Positions 1 through 7,129 of a stretch of 36,005 nucleotides of DNA are shown one piece after another (within the stretch, counting starts at the first letter, position 1; every line of letters begins with the position of its first letter). Under the pieces are notes generated by a model, which saw only the letters and a program-made list of their open reading frames with translations, made no database searches and was not told the DNA's origin. The stretch is taken from positions 1-36,005 of IMG/VR virus record IMGVR_UViG_3300006638_000013; one strand, given 5' to 3'. The DNA comes from a virus. The translations under genes were made by a program, and so were the position numbers.

Positions 1-437
1 GGCTTGCAGAACATATCTTTCAGCCCCACCGTTTTCGTTTTCTTCACGGTGGTGCCAGCAACGTCTTTCTGCTGGGCCATCTTCAAAATTTCGGCGACCT
101 TGGCAAGTTTGCCCGGTAGAGAAATGTTATGGGCGAGGACAATTGGATCGCGGAATTTGGACAGCGGCAGCGGCATTTTCAAAACGTAATTAAAGATGCT
201 CCACTCGAACTGTGAATTCCACGAGACAATAATGATGTCGGGGTCATTGAGGATAGGGTCGCAAAGTTTCGACGGCATGAGTCCGAGATGAGGCAGCCAC
301 AGTTGGACTTCGCCGTCATCAATCGCCCATGCCAACATCGAGACGCCCGTCGAAGGGTGCTTGGAATAGTTGTCCAGCCCGACAATTTTCAGGTCGACAA
401 GACTGAACGTCTCGAAGTCTACGTGCAAATATTTCAT
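1..437 (-). CDS. DNA polymerase I family (family A), N-terminal 3'-5' exonuclease domain, partial
   Basis: The gene runs off the left edge; about 145 N-terminal residues are visible. The protein opens MKYLHVDFETFSLVDLK, in which D7 and E9 form the DxE motif of DEDD-type proofreading exonucleases. The phrase DLKIVGLDNYSKHPSTGV and the later SWNSQFEWSIF segment match the exonuclease domain of phage and bacterial family A polymerases; the polymerase domain must lie beyond position 1. Its role would be copying phage DNA with proofreading. The ATG directly follows the TAA of the upstream gene, so it is the last visible gene of a minus-strand operon. The family call is from motifs; an exonuclease-only protein cannot be excluded because the C-terminus is missing. 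Confidence 0.8.
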   Translation of the reverse strand, partial: MKYLHVDFETFSLVDLKIVGLDNYSKHPSTGVSMLAWAIDDGEVQLWLPHLGLMPSKLCDPILNDPDIIIVSWNSQFEWSIFNYVLKMPLPLSKFRDPIVLAHNISLPGKLAKVAEILKMAQQKDVAGTTVKKTKTVGLKDMFCK

Positions 438-644
438 TTAGAACTCCTGAAGCAATCGAACAATCGTTTCGCGCGCGACCCAGTTGGCGGTTTCGTCTTT
501 GGTGTACGCCTGCTGCAGCCCTTTGAATTCCACGCGGCAGTCAGGGTCTTCGAACAGCGCCCGGTACGTCCGCTCAAGGATAGCTTTGCGATCCTCGATT
601 TTGTACGTCGGACAGTTGATTAGGTTTCCTGTGGGCTCGCTCAC
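438..644 (-). CDS. small hypothetical protein (68 aa) in the DNA polymerase operon
   Basis: A GTG start is chosen because GGAGG lies 8 nt upstream and the GTG overlaps the TGA of the preceding gene (GTGA coupling). The stop TAA abuts the ATG of the polymerase gene. The product is charged and probably helical (KIEDRKAILERTYRALFEDPDCRVEF ... WVARETIVRLLQEF in part), with no signal peptide or membrane segment. I do not recognise a family. The tight spacing implies co-translation with the polymerase, which hints at a replication accessory role, but that is inference only. Confidence 0.75.
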   Translation of the reverse strand: MSEPTGNLINCPTYKIEDRKAILERTYRALFEDPDCRVEFKGLQQAYTKDETANWVARETIVRLLQEF

Positions 645-1093
645 AGTTTGACCTCCGCTTTGGCGACCGCGTTCTCTAATTGACGCCGCACGTCCCTCCA
701 ATCCTGCGGATCGATGTGAGTCACGTCGAAACATCCAACCGCACACGGATAAGTCTGTGGATACAGTTCCAACATCGCTTTGCACGCCGCCAGCAATTCA
801 GGCAAAGCACTGATAGCTTGTGCATTCTCCACGCGGTCGGGACCGACTACGATGGCGATTGTATCACGACCTTCGGAGACGGGCACGAAATAATCGTCGC
901 ATGACGGCGTGATCGGAAACGGTCCTGTGTCAATACCTTTGTTACGTTGGCGAGTCCAAGCATCCGCCGCATGGTGCCAGTTATCGCGGGCGACACTATG
1001 ACCCGCCGTGACTCCCATGGCGCTCGGGGTATTCGGACCCGTCAGTCCGTCGCCCCAGCCGTTTACCCATCGCTTATTTTCGGGGTCGAACAT
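641..1093 (-). CDS. hypothetical phage protein (150 aa) with an APELL-type motif
   Basis: The start MFDPENKRW is chosen over longer forms because AGGAGG lies 6 nt upstream. The C-terminal part reads NAQAISALPELLAACKAM and then a helical tail. This resembles the NAxLIAxAPELLxAL motif common in small phage proteins of unknown role. The N-terminal half contains a WHHAADAW segment. The start overlaps the end of the upstream 71-residue gene by 20 nt, and its own TGA overlaps the next GTG, so it sits inside one coupled operon. No enzymatic motif is evident. Confidence 0.75.
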   Translation of the reverse strand: MFDPENKRWVNGWGDGLTGPNTPSAMGVTAGHSVARDNWHHAADAWTRQRNKGIDTGPFPITPSCDDYFVPVSEGRDTIAIVVGPDRVENAQAISALPELLAACKAMLELYPQTYPCAVGCFDVTHIDPQDWRDVRRQLENAVAKAEVKL

Positions 1094-1289
1094 CAGATTC
1101 CTCCTGCGCGAAGGCACGCTCTCGCAGAATAATAGCAATCTCTGGACCGTCGTCGGCGGGGTCGAGCAAATCAGGCCATGCCTTGCGGGCAAATTCCAAA
1201 TACGCGTCCTCGCCCCAGACGCGCTGGCGCGCGACATACGGGGCACCGAGCACACGGGGCTTCTCGTTTCTACGCTTCTTGTCTGTCAT
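1074..1289 (-). CDS. small basic hypothetical protein (71 aa), first gene of the polymerase operon
   Basis: The ATG is preceded by GGAGG at 9 nt. The product begins MTDKKRRNEKPRVLGAPY and is rich in Arg and Lys at the N-terminus and acidic in the middle (LLDPADDGPEIAI). No domain is recognised. It is the first gene after the minus-strand promoter at 1311-1354 and leads the operon that ends in the DNA polymerase. Confidence 0.75.
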   Translation of the reverse strand: MTDKKRRNEKPRVLGAPYVARQRVWGEDAYLEFARKAWPDLLDPADDGPEIAIILRERAFAQEESDVRPRK

Positions 1290-1310
1290 GCTGTGTTTCC
1301 TCCTGCAGGC

Positions 1311-1354
1311 ATCATCTCGCAGTCGGGGAGTCTAGTCAATAGTACGGAAGTACT
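1311..1354 (-). promoter_or_regulatory. sigma70-like promoter of the minus-strand polymerase operon with GTAC palindrome
   Basis: On the minus strand TTGACT (1339-1334), a 17-nt spacer and GATGAT (1316-1311) lie just ahead of the 71-residue gene. Immediately upstream of the -35 is the perfect inverted repeat AGTAC-N4-GTACT (1341-1354). The same arrangement (GTAC palindrome, then TTGAC) recurs at 13770 and, on the minus strand, near 24190. The -10 is weak, which suggests activation or phage control. Confidence 0.55.
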
Positions 1355-1808
1355 AAGACTGCCGAATTCTTTGTATCCACGCCATAAAATCGGCGTAAGA
1401 GTGCGTCTTTTTGGCTTTGTTACAGAACCAGCAGCAGGGCACTACGTTCCTAGGTGTATACCCAACGGCATTATCTTTGCGATCAATACCGCTGTAGACG
1501 AGAACACCGTGTTTCTGGTACTTAGCTTTGTTAGACGGCGGCAGCTTGCAGTAGTGACAGGGTTTCTGAATAATCGCGTCAAATTGAGTGCCTGAGAGAG
1601 CCCACACCAAACCCCTGTCCTTCGCTCCCCACTTGTACGCCACGAGAACTTGATTTCGAGCAGCACGCCGAAGCGGAAGCATATGGGCTCTCCTAGGCTC
1701 TTTGTGTTCAATCAGTCGTTGACGGACCGTCTCGTAGGACAAACCAGAGCCCCGAGCCAATTCTCGCAGGGAGGCTCCGTTTCTATATCGAATGGCAAAG
1801 TTAGACAT
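1353..1808 (-). CDS. free-standing HNH homing endonuclease with N-terminal helix-turn-helix
   Basis: 151 residues. The N-terminus has a helix-turn-helix (SLRELARGSGLSYETVRQRL, about residues 13-32) as in NUMOD-type DNA-binding modules. The C-terminal half is an HNH nuclease: CHYCKLPPS, then SGIDRKDNAVGYTPRNVVPC and CWFCNKAKKTH, giving two CxxC zinc pairs around the GIDR-D...NVVPCC core. Such genes cut unoccupied alleles and spread between phages. It lies on the minus strand just upstream of the polymerase operon. It has no clear Shine-Dalgarno; a promoter -10 ends 5 nt before the ATG, so translation is probably leaderless. Confidence 0.85.
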   Translation of the reverse strand: MSNFAIRYRNGASLRELARGSGLSYETVRQRLIEHKEPRRAHMLPLRRAARNQVLVAYKWGAKDRGLVWALSGTQFDAIIQKPCHYCKLPPSNKAKYQKHGVLVYSGIDRKDNAVGYTPRNVVPCCWFCNKAKKTHSYADFMAWIQRIRQS

Positions 1809-1813
1809 AACTC

Positions 1814-1843
1814 AGTGTACCGCTGGATGGTTCACAATGTCAA
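1814..1843 (-). promoter_or_regulatory. promoter of the HNH gene, leaderless arrangement
   Basis: Minus-strand TTGACA (1843-1838), an 18-nt spacer and TACACT (1819-1814). The ATG at 1808 lies only 5 nt beyond the -10, so the transcript would start at or next to the start codon. Confidence 0.55.
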
Positions 1844-1868
1844 GGAAAAAAGAATTTTAAAATACCCC

Positions 1869-1898
1869 TTGACAACTTGATGGTACTTTTCGTACTAT
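1869..1898 (+). promoter_or_regulatory. sigma70-like promoter with GTAC palindrome over the -10, leaderless
   Basis: TTGACA (1869-1874), 18-nt spacer, TACTAT (1893-1898). GTAC-N5-GTAC (1883-1895) overlaps the spacer and -10, as an operator would. The ATG at 1905 follows the -10 by 6 nt. This should drive the long plus-strand replication operon beginning with the next gene. Confidence 0.65.
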
Positions 1899-1904
1899 CG
1901 CGTC

Positions 1905-2267
1905 ATGGCAATCGATACACGCTTTCCGATCAGACCTGACGGGCTCCTGAGCCGATTGCAGCGTGCGGTGATCGCGGCTGGCGGCGAATGGGTCGGTGCT
2001 CAAGAGTCGATACCTCCAATTCCGAGTGTAGTGATATTCCGCAATCCAACTACAGGCGTCGTGATGAGCATCCCGATTCCCTTCAACCCGCGTGCGGACT
2101 TCTCAGATACAGAGTTTAACATATCCGTTCACGAAATGCTAGAGAAGGATGGCGAGAAGTATCTCAGCCGCAAGATAGTGGTTCCTGTGGAAGCATTAAA
2201 CGACATCCGCCAACGACTTCAGTTTTTGACTGACGAAATCGACAAACTTATAGGGAGAAAATCATGA
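1905..2267 (+). CDS. hypothetical protein (120 aa) heading the recombination operon
   Basis: First gene after the 1869 promoter; there is no Shine-Dalgarno because the transcript should start at about the ATG. The protein has an alpha/beta look (SVVIFRNPTTGVVMSIPIPF strands) and a C-terminal amphipathic helix (DIRQRLQFLTDEIDKLI). Its TGA overlaps the ATG of the ERF gene, so the two are coupled. No family is recognised. Confidence 0.8.
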   Translation: MAIDTRFPIRPDGLLSRLQRAVIAAGGEWVGAQESIPPIPSVVIFRNPTTGVVMSIPIPFNPRADFSDTEFNISVHEMLEKDGEKYLSRKIVVPVEALNDIRQRLQFLTDEIDKLIGRKS

Positions 2268-3160
2268 TGCAAACGGACACCATCCTCAAGCTAGTTGCGG
2301 CACTGCGCAAAGCGCAGAAGGAATTCCCAGTCGTAAAGCGGGACACGACCAACCCGCATTTTCACAGCAAGTACGCCACGCTGGACGGCGTCATCGAAGC
2401 GTTGGGGAAGACGCTCGACAATAACGGACTGACGATTTTCCAGCCTGCGGTCGCCGATCCAGTCAACGGATATACAGGGGTCACGACGTACCTCTATCAC
2501 GAGTCTGGCGAATTCATTGCAGAGACTTTGCTTCTCCCGAACACGACTACGGGCGGCGACAAAGGAAATGCCCAGAGTGCGACAGGCTGTGTCACGTATG
2601 CTCGGCGCACTGGCTATCTGTCCATTTGCGGCGTCACGTCCGAAGACGATGATGGTAACACCGCAGTAGGACAGGGACGCGACACCGAGCGGAAGACAAC
2701 CCCAAACGCACGACCGCAGGCGGCAGCGAAGACTACTACACCTGTTACTCCTGCGGCTGCGAAATCGACGACGAAGGAATCTGCATCAACTGCGGCAAAT
2801 TCTTCGTCCGCGACTGCCCCAGCCACGGCAGCGGTGGCAGCGGCGACTTCGGCGACTACATCCGCTACATCGGTGAACTTTGCGGATTCGACCATACCGT
2901 CCGAAGAACAACTGAAGCCGTATCGCAATAACATCACGCTGCTCGGAGAGGATTTGGCGAAAGCTGGATTGAAGAAGAGCACGGGGTTGCCGATCAACCG
3001 GAAGATTCTGGCGTACATCAAATCTGTGGTCGGTCAGCAGGACGCTACGAAAATCACGGTCGGTCAATGGCAGCAATTCTTTGAAGCGGTCCGGGTCACG
3101 AAGGGGCAGGAGAACGGCATCAACAAACTCGTCGAATTTGTCGAGAAAGCAAACGCATAA
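2264..3160 (+). CDS. erf: ERF-family single-strand annealing recombinase
   Basis: 298 residues. The N-terminal 130 residues carry the ERF signature: KAQKEFPVVKRDTTNPHFHS, KYATLDGVIEAL, NNGLTIFQP, the SGEF strand, NAQSATGCVTYARRTGYLSI and the EDDDGN end. ERF proteins anneal complementary single strands during phage recombination and usually act beside an SSB, as here (ssb follows by 12 nt). A long Ala/Thr/Ser linker (about 150-205) joins a small C-terminal helical domain that may contact partners. ATG 2264 or the adjacent ATG 2267 could be used; AGGGAG lies upstream. Confidence 0.9.
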   Translation: MMQTDTILKLVAALRKAQKEFPVVKRDTTNPHFHSKYATLDGVIEALGKTLDNNGLTIFQPAVADPVNGYTGVTTYLYHESGEFIAETLLLPNTTTGGDKGNAQSATGCVTYARRTGYLSICGVTSEDDDGNTAVGQGRDTERKTTPNARPQAAAKTTTPVTPAAAKSTTKESASTAANSSSATAPATAAVAAATSATTSATSVNFADSTIPSEEQLKPYRNNITLLGEDLAKAGLKKSTGLPINRKILAYIKSVVGQQDATKITVGQWQQFFEAVRVTKGQENGINKLVEFVEKANA

Positions 3161-3172
3161 AGGAGAAACACC

Positions 3173-3589
3173 ATGTCATCAGTCAATAAGGTAATTTTGG
3201 TCGGACGGTTAGGCAAAGACCCCGACATTCGACACACTCAGTCGGGGAAAGCGGTCGCAAACTTTTCCATCGCAACCGACGAGTCGTATAAGAACGGCGC
3301 GGGCGAAAAGCTCAAGCAGACCGAGTGGCATAATCTCGTCGTCTGGGGCAAGTCTGTGGAAGCGTTCGTTCAGCCTTACCTGCACAAGGGTGACATGGTC
3401 TACGTCGAGGGGAAGCTGCAAACCCGCAAGTGGGAAGACAAGCGGGACGGCACCACGAAGTACACGACCGAAATCAACGTGTCGGACATCAAGGGTCTTG
3501 TCACGGGCGGCGACCGCGAGGAAGCAACAGTAGCACGGGAGGAAGTCGGGGCAACCGAGGACACCAGTGCCGAAGACATGGGATTCTAG
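3173..3589 (+). CDS. ssb: single-stranded DNA-binding protein
   Basis: 138 residues with a typical bacterial/phage SSB OB fold: NKVILVGRLGKDPDIRHTQ, KAVANFSIAT, TEWHNLVVWGK, KGDMVYVEGKLQTRKWED. The tail ends in acidic residues and a terminal Phe (AEDMGF), the form of the SSB tip that recruits partner proteins. It is shorter than host SSB because the linker is short. AGGAG lies 9 nt before the ATG. It follows the ERF recombinase, the usual phage pairing. Confidence 0.95.
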   Translation: MSSVNKVILVGRLGKDPDIRHTQSGKAVANFSIATDESYKNGAGEKLKQTEWHNLVVWGKSVEAFVQPYLHKGDMVYVEGKLQTRKWEDKRDGTTKYTTEINVSDIKGLVTGGDREEATVAREEVGATEDTSAEDMGF

Positions 3590-3755
3590 TCTCCTGACGG
3601 ATGTCTCGTACATCTGGATGGGCGTGCTCATGGGCTTCGGGTACGAAATTTCATTCTTCGTCCTATGGCTCTTCTGGCGAGTGACTCACAGTAAAGTCGC
3701 TCGCCGGGTTGGCGAAGATCACTGGATACATTTTCTCGCGGAGTACTTCAAATGA
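3567..3755 (+). CDS. small single-pass membrane protein
   Basis: A hydrophobic segment (SYIWMGVLMGFGYEISFFVL onward) predicts one membrane helix, followed by a basic then mixed tail. It has no clear ribosome site. The ATG at 3567 overlaps ssb by 23 nt; an internal ATG at 3618 would give a 45-residue form. The stop overlaps the ATG of the HNH gene (ATGA). No family is recognised; function unknown. Confidence 0.5.
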   Translation: MPKTWDSSLLTDVSYIWMGVLMGFGYEISFFVLWLFWRVTHSKVARRVGEDHWIHFLAEYFK

Positions 3756-4246
3756 AGCGATGTTCGATGTGCGGAAAAGACTCGGTTGATTTCTACCGCA
3801 ACCCAGCCATGCGTGACGGACTTTTTGCCCAGTGCAAGCAGTGCTGCAAACGCTATCAGTCCGAGCACAGCACCGCACATCAAGCAAGCGTTTTGAAGTA
3901 TAAGAGGAAAGTTCAGTGGTGGAAAACAGAAGATAGCACATCGCTTCGACATCGTTTCTCGCAAGCAAAACGCCTTGCCAAGCATCCTTGGAAGTTGTCT
4001 TTCGAGCAGTGGGCTCAGTTAATCACTTGCCCATGCTATTATTGCGGCGGACCACTAAGCAGATACGGTTCTGGATTGGACCGCATCGATAACCGTAAAT
4101 GGTACACGCTCGCTAACGTAGTTCCCTGCTGCGGGAGCAAAAACGGCAAAACCAGTAAAGGGTGCAATTTTCGCAAAGGCTTATTAGAGCAAGCTGGATT
4201 TTCCCATCCTCGCACTACAGAACTTATGCGAGAACTTTTCAAATGA
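3752..4246 (+). CDS. HNH homing endonuclease with N-terminal zinc motif
   Basis: 164 residues. The N-terminus has CSMCGKDSVDFY and CKQCCKRY, a Cys4-type module. The C-terminal half has CYYCGG, SGLDRIDNRKWYTLANVVPC and GCNFRKGLL, the HNH core of the GLDRIDN...NVVPCC family. It is a free-standing selfish endonuclease wedged between ssb and the helicase gene, coupled to both by ATGA/AATGA overlaps. It is the second of four HNH-type genes in the window. The tight fit without a promoter of its own contrasts with the leaderless endonuclease genes. Confidence 0.85.
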   Translation: MKRCSMCGKDSVDFYRNPAMRDGLFAQCKQCCKRYQSEHSTAHQASVLKYKRKVQWWKTEDSTSLRHRFSQAKRLAKHPWKLSFEQWAQLITCPCYYCGGPLSRYGSGLDRIDNRKWYTLANVVPCCGSKNGKTSKGCNFRKGLLEQAGFSHPRTTELMRELFK

Positions 4247-5823
4247 CCGATCTAAACCCAGAGCAACTCGCCGTCGTCGAGTCACGAACCCGCAAAGGTG
4301 CGCGATGTGTTATAAGCGGACCGGGTTCGGGGAAAACTTCGACGATGGTGGAGTTGTTTCACGCTCTGCGCGACTCAGGCGTTCCTGCATCCAACATCCG
4401 CTGTGCGACCTTCAGCAAAGAAGCCGCCAACACCATCGAGACTCGTGCGGGCGTGAAAGGCGTCTTCTCCACACTCCATAGTCTCGGGTACCTAATTTGT
4501 TCGGAAGACGGACGCAAGCCTGTCGAGCCCGAGCTACGTTTCCGTTTGATGTGCAGACTCATTCGTAAGTATAAACTCGACTACAAGGAACTGGACAGTT
4601 TCATTTCGAAAATGCGTCGCGGCAACATCACCCCGGAAGAGTCAGCGGAGAATTTCGAGTACGGCTACTCGCGCGCGTACGGGGAATACGAGCGAGAGCG
4701 CATCGCCGCAGGGTGGATGGACTTCGACAGCATGCTCTGCGACGCCGTACGCCTGCTTGAAGAGAACGCGGACACGCGAGCGCGCTGGCAGTACGAATAC
4801 CTGATTATTGATGAAGCCCAAGACACCGACAACCTGCAGTGGCGTATGATGCAGCTTCTGTCGGAGAAGCACGGCAACGTCACGGTGGTCGGCGATCCGA
4901 ATCAGGCGATCTATACATGGCGCGGAGCTAGTCCCGAGAACCTGACCAACTTCACGCAGTGGTTTCCGGGCGGAAAATATTTCTATCTTGGCAAAAACTA
5001 CCGCAGCACACAGAACATCGTCAAATTCATTCGGGAGAACGCACCGTCCGACTGTCCGCAGGAACTTCTCGACAAGATGGTGTCGGCTCGCACCGAAGTC
5101 GGAGCGCCCATTGGGATGAAAATGTATTTCACCGAGGACGCCGAAGCCGAGGCTGCGGTCGCCAACGCCCAGATAGACCCGACGAACAGCATCATCATCG
5201 CGCGCACGAACCAGATGCTCATGCCGCTGGAGCGCATCTGCGACGAGAATAATATTTTCTACCATCTGCTCGGCAAATCGGGGTTCTGGAAGCAGACCGA
5301 AATAAGCAAAGCCATCAACGCGCTGAAAGCGCACCCATCACTCTCAACGGAAGCGGCCATCGCGCAAACGTTTCCCGAACTCGAATCGAAATACGCTGTG
5401 GACGACCGCACCGAGAGGGACAACGACGCGCTCAAGAATCTGCAGACGCTGCGTATCATCGCCGAGGATTTCAAATCCAATAAAGAGTTCATCGTCTACG
5501 CCAACAAGAAAATGCACCGCAGAAATACGGTGAAAGGTTTGACAATTTCCACAGTTCACCAAGCCAAAGGCGGCGAATGGAAGAACGTGTTCATCATCGG
5601 CGCGCGAAGCGGAATGATGCCGCACATCAAAGGTGACGCACGCGAAGAGCGGCGCATCTATTTCGTGGCGATCAGCCGCGCCATCGACCGCTTGCGCATC
5701 ACATTCGCGGGCAGTCCGTCACCGTACCTTGACCGCTACCTGCCCGAGGCTGTGCTGGACAAGTTGCGCGAGAAGGCAGGCGAGGTTGAGAAGATTCAGA
5801 AGCAAACCAACTTTTTCGCTTGA
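4243..5823 (+). CDS. UvrD/PcrA-like superfamily 1A DNA helicase
   Basis: 526 residues from the ATG that overlaps the HNH stop. All helicase motifs are visible: Q motif LNPEQLAVV, Walker A GPGSGKTST (about 26-34), Ia TFSKEAANTIE, II IIDEAQDTDN, III VGDPNQAIYTWRGA, IV YFYLGKNYRSTQNIV, V GLTISTVHQAKGGEW, VI EERRIYFVAISRA. It is shorter than host UvrD (about 720 residues) because 1B/2B insertions are reduced, as in phage versions. It would unwind DNA 3'-5' in replication or recombination. The longer ATG at 4162 lies inside the HNH gene and is not needed. Confidence 0.93.
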   Translation: MTDLNPEQLAVVESRTRKGARCVISGPGSGKTSTMVELFHALRDSGVPASNIRCATFSKEAANTIETRAGVKGVFSTLHSLGYLICSEDGRKPVEPELRFRLMCRLIRKYKLDYKELDSFISKMRRGNITPEESAENFEYGYSRAYGEYERERIAAGWMDFDSMLCDAVRLLEENADTRARWQYEYLIIDEAQDTDNLQWRMMQLLSEKHGNVTVVGDPNQAIYTWRGASPENLTNFTQWFPGGKYFYLGKNYRSTQNIVKFIRENAPSDCPQELLDKMVSARTEVGAPIGMKMYFTEDAEAEAAVANAQIDPTNSIIIARTNQMLMPLERICDENNIFYHLLGKSGFWKQTEISKAINALKAHPSLSTEAAIAQTFPELESKYAVDDRTERDNDALKNLQTLRIIAEDFKSNKEFIVYANKKMHRRNTVKGLTISTVHQAKGGEWKNVFIIGARSGMMPHIKGDAREERRIYFVAISRAIDRLRITFAGSPSPYLDRYLPEAVLDKLREKAGEVEKIQKQTNFFA

Positions 5824-5866
5824 CTTGGTGAAGGGAATGTGAGATAGATCGGTTGAGGTAAATAGG

Positions 5867-6484
5867 ATGACAATCGGAGATAGAATTTCAAAGCGCGGTT
5901 TGAATGGAACAGTGCTATCGGTAGTTGGTTCGGCGGCTGGGTACTTCACTGCGGCAATGGATGACGGCACCGTGAGATGGTTCGCTGCGGGGCAGTCTGA
6001 AATTATCGCGAGCGCCCCAGATTATTCGCAAGGGACTCAGAACGTGGCTCTCCCCGAAGTTTTGGAAGAGAGCATGCCCGTTTCCGTCGTCGCTGAAGAA
6101 CCTAAAGAGAAGCAGCGAGTGCGGGCTCCACTATCGGAGCCTCTACCGTATAGCGTGTCGTCTCTGTTCATCGGGCATTTGAAAAAATCATACAAACTCC
6201 GGTTACTTTATCGCGAAGAGTCGGAAAGGTACGTTAAGGATTGGTTTAACGAAAATCAGTTGAGCCTGCCCACAGATATTCGCCCAGTAAAAAGTAAGAT
6301 GGCGTCGGTGGCGGGTACGCTCGCCTTTCCGACCCCCGATGACACTTCGTTTCTGCCGCCGACATTACACTACATTTCGCGGGGCAAAAATCTAGAGGTG
6401 AACGATGTCCGTTTGGTGGTTGCACTCATGAAGTTGGGTTTTGAGATAAACTCGTACGCCAAAAAACAAGGAGCATCAAAATGA
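5867..6484 (+). CDS. hypothetical protein (205 aa), two-part
   Basis: Residues 1-45 (GDRISKRGLNGTVLSVVG ... DDGTVRWFAAG) look like a small beta-barrel of SH3/Tudor style. A Pro/Glu-rich linker leads to a helical C-terminal part (SSLFIGHLKKSYKLRLLYRE). The family is not recognised. A 43-nt gap with TTGACT at 5820 and GAGG upstream precedes it. Its stop overlaps the next ATG. Confidence 0.8.
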   Translation: MTIGDRISKRGLNGTVLSVVGSAAGYFTAAMDDGTVRWFAAGQSEIIASAPDYSQGTQNVALPEVLEESMPVSVVAEEPKEKQRVRAPLSEPLPYSVSSLFIGHLKKSYKLRLLYREESERYVKDWFNENQLSLPTDIRPVKSKMASVAGTLAFPTPDDTSFLPPTLHYISRGKNLEVNDVRLVVALMKLGFEINSYAKKQGASK

Positions 6485-7014
6485 CCGCACGGAAAGCACG
6501 AAGACGACCTACGGGAGTAATCCCGAATCGCGAAATCAGCGAACCACTGAAGTTCACCATCACCCCGCAGGACGTGGCGGCAGGGGAATGCGCCAGCGAA
6601 GGGCACTGCGTAGTCGCTCAGTCCATCATGAGGTGCCATCCCGAGATCCGGGATATTAAGATTCCGAGCAGTTCCCCCCTCGTGAGCATGCTAGTTCCGA
6701 AAGGGCGGGCCAGTTTCCTATATAAAAGGGGCACGCTCGGCGCAGTACTGCAGCGGGAAGCGAACGAATTTGATAAACATCCCGGCAAAAAAGTCTGGAC
6801 GCTATTTGGAGACTTTGAACTGGGTGTGCCACCTAAGTCACTCAAGGCTGCGTATCTCAAGATACGGGCAGCGAAGATTCGCAAGGAAGTGTTGGCAGGA
6901 ACTCGAAAAGCACCAAAAACTCGGTACGCGTTCACGGGTAGCCGCACAAGGACGCGAACGCTGAATTCCAACGAGGCTCGCAGAAACGACATCGCGGCAG
7001 CAAGAGGGCTTTAG
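6481..7014 (+). CDS. basic hypothetical protein (177 aa)
   Basis: Begins MTARKARRRPTGVIPNREIS and is Arg/Lys-rich at both ends. A central segment TPQDVAAGECASEGHCVVAQ has two Cys and precedes SIMRCHPEI. The C-terminus (TGSRTRTRTLNSNEARR) suggests nucleic-acid binding, but no domain is recognised. Coupled to the upstream gene by ATGA; followed by the promoter at 7018. Confidence 0.75.
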   Translation: MTARKARRRPTGVIPNREISEPLKFTITPQDVAAGECASEGHCVVAQSIMRCHPEIRDIKIPSSSPLVSMLVPKGRASFLYKRGTLGAVLQREANEFDKHPGKKVWTLFGDFELGVPPKSLKAAYLKIRAAKIRKEVLAGTRKAPKTRYAFTGSRTRTRTLNSNEARRNDIAAARGL

Positions 7015-7017
7015 TAC

Positions 7018-7046
7018 TTGACTTGGTGCGCTTTGTGGGTTACATT
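7018..7046 (+). promoter_or_regulatory. sigma70-like promoter ahead of the tRNA-like element and mom-like gene
   Basis: TTGACT (7018-7023), 17-nt spacer, TACATT (7041-7046). A GTAC half-site (7014-7017) sits directly upstream of the -35. The expected start, about 7 nt past the -10, coincides with the first base of the tRNA-like element at 7054. Confidence 0.55.
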
Positions 7047-7053
7047 TAGATTT

Positions 7054-7129
7054 GCGGAGGTAGTTCTATGGCAGAACAGTCACCTATCCGGGTGAAAGAA
7101 GGGGGTTCGATTCCGCCCGCTCCGCTCCA
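7054..7129 (+). tRNA. degenerate tRNA(Gly)-like element overlapping the mom-like start
   Basis: 76 nt that read as a tRNA: GCGGAGG acceptor, TA, D-arm GTTC/GAAC, T-loop TTCGATT and a genomic TCCA end. The overall layout resembles bacterial tRNA(Gly). It is imperfect. The anticodon stem TCACC/GGTGA leaves a 6-nt loop (or 8 nt if the closing pair is open). The T-stem has one G-G mismatch or bulge, and the 3' acceptor has one extra base. It is probably a decayed or remodelled tRNA rather than a normal one. It also contains the ribosome site and first codons of the next gene. Confidence 0.42.

Noticed and set aside
4642-5334. Long minus-strand ORF (230 codons) opposite the helicase gene
   Set aside because: It is antisense to clear UvrD motifs, has no ribosome site and its composition is that of a shadow frame.
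5820-5848. TTGACT-17-GATAGA as a promoter for the 5867 gene
   Set aside because: The -10 is poor and the operon reads through from upstream; mentioned only as a weak possibility.
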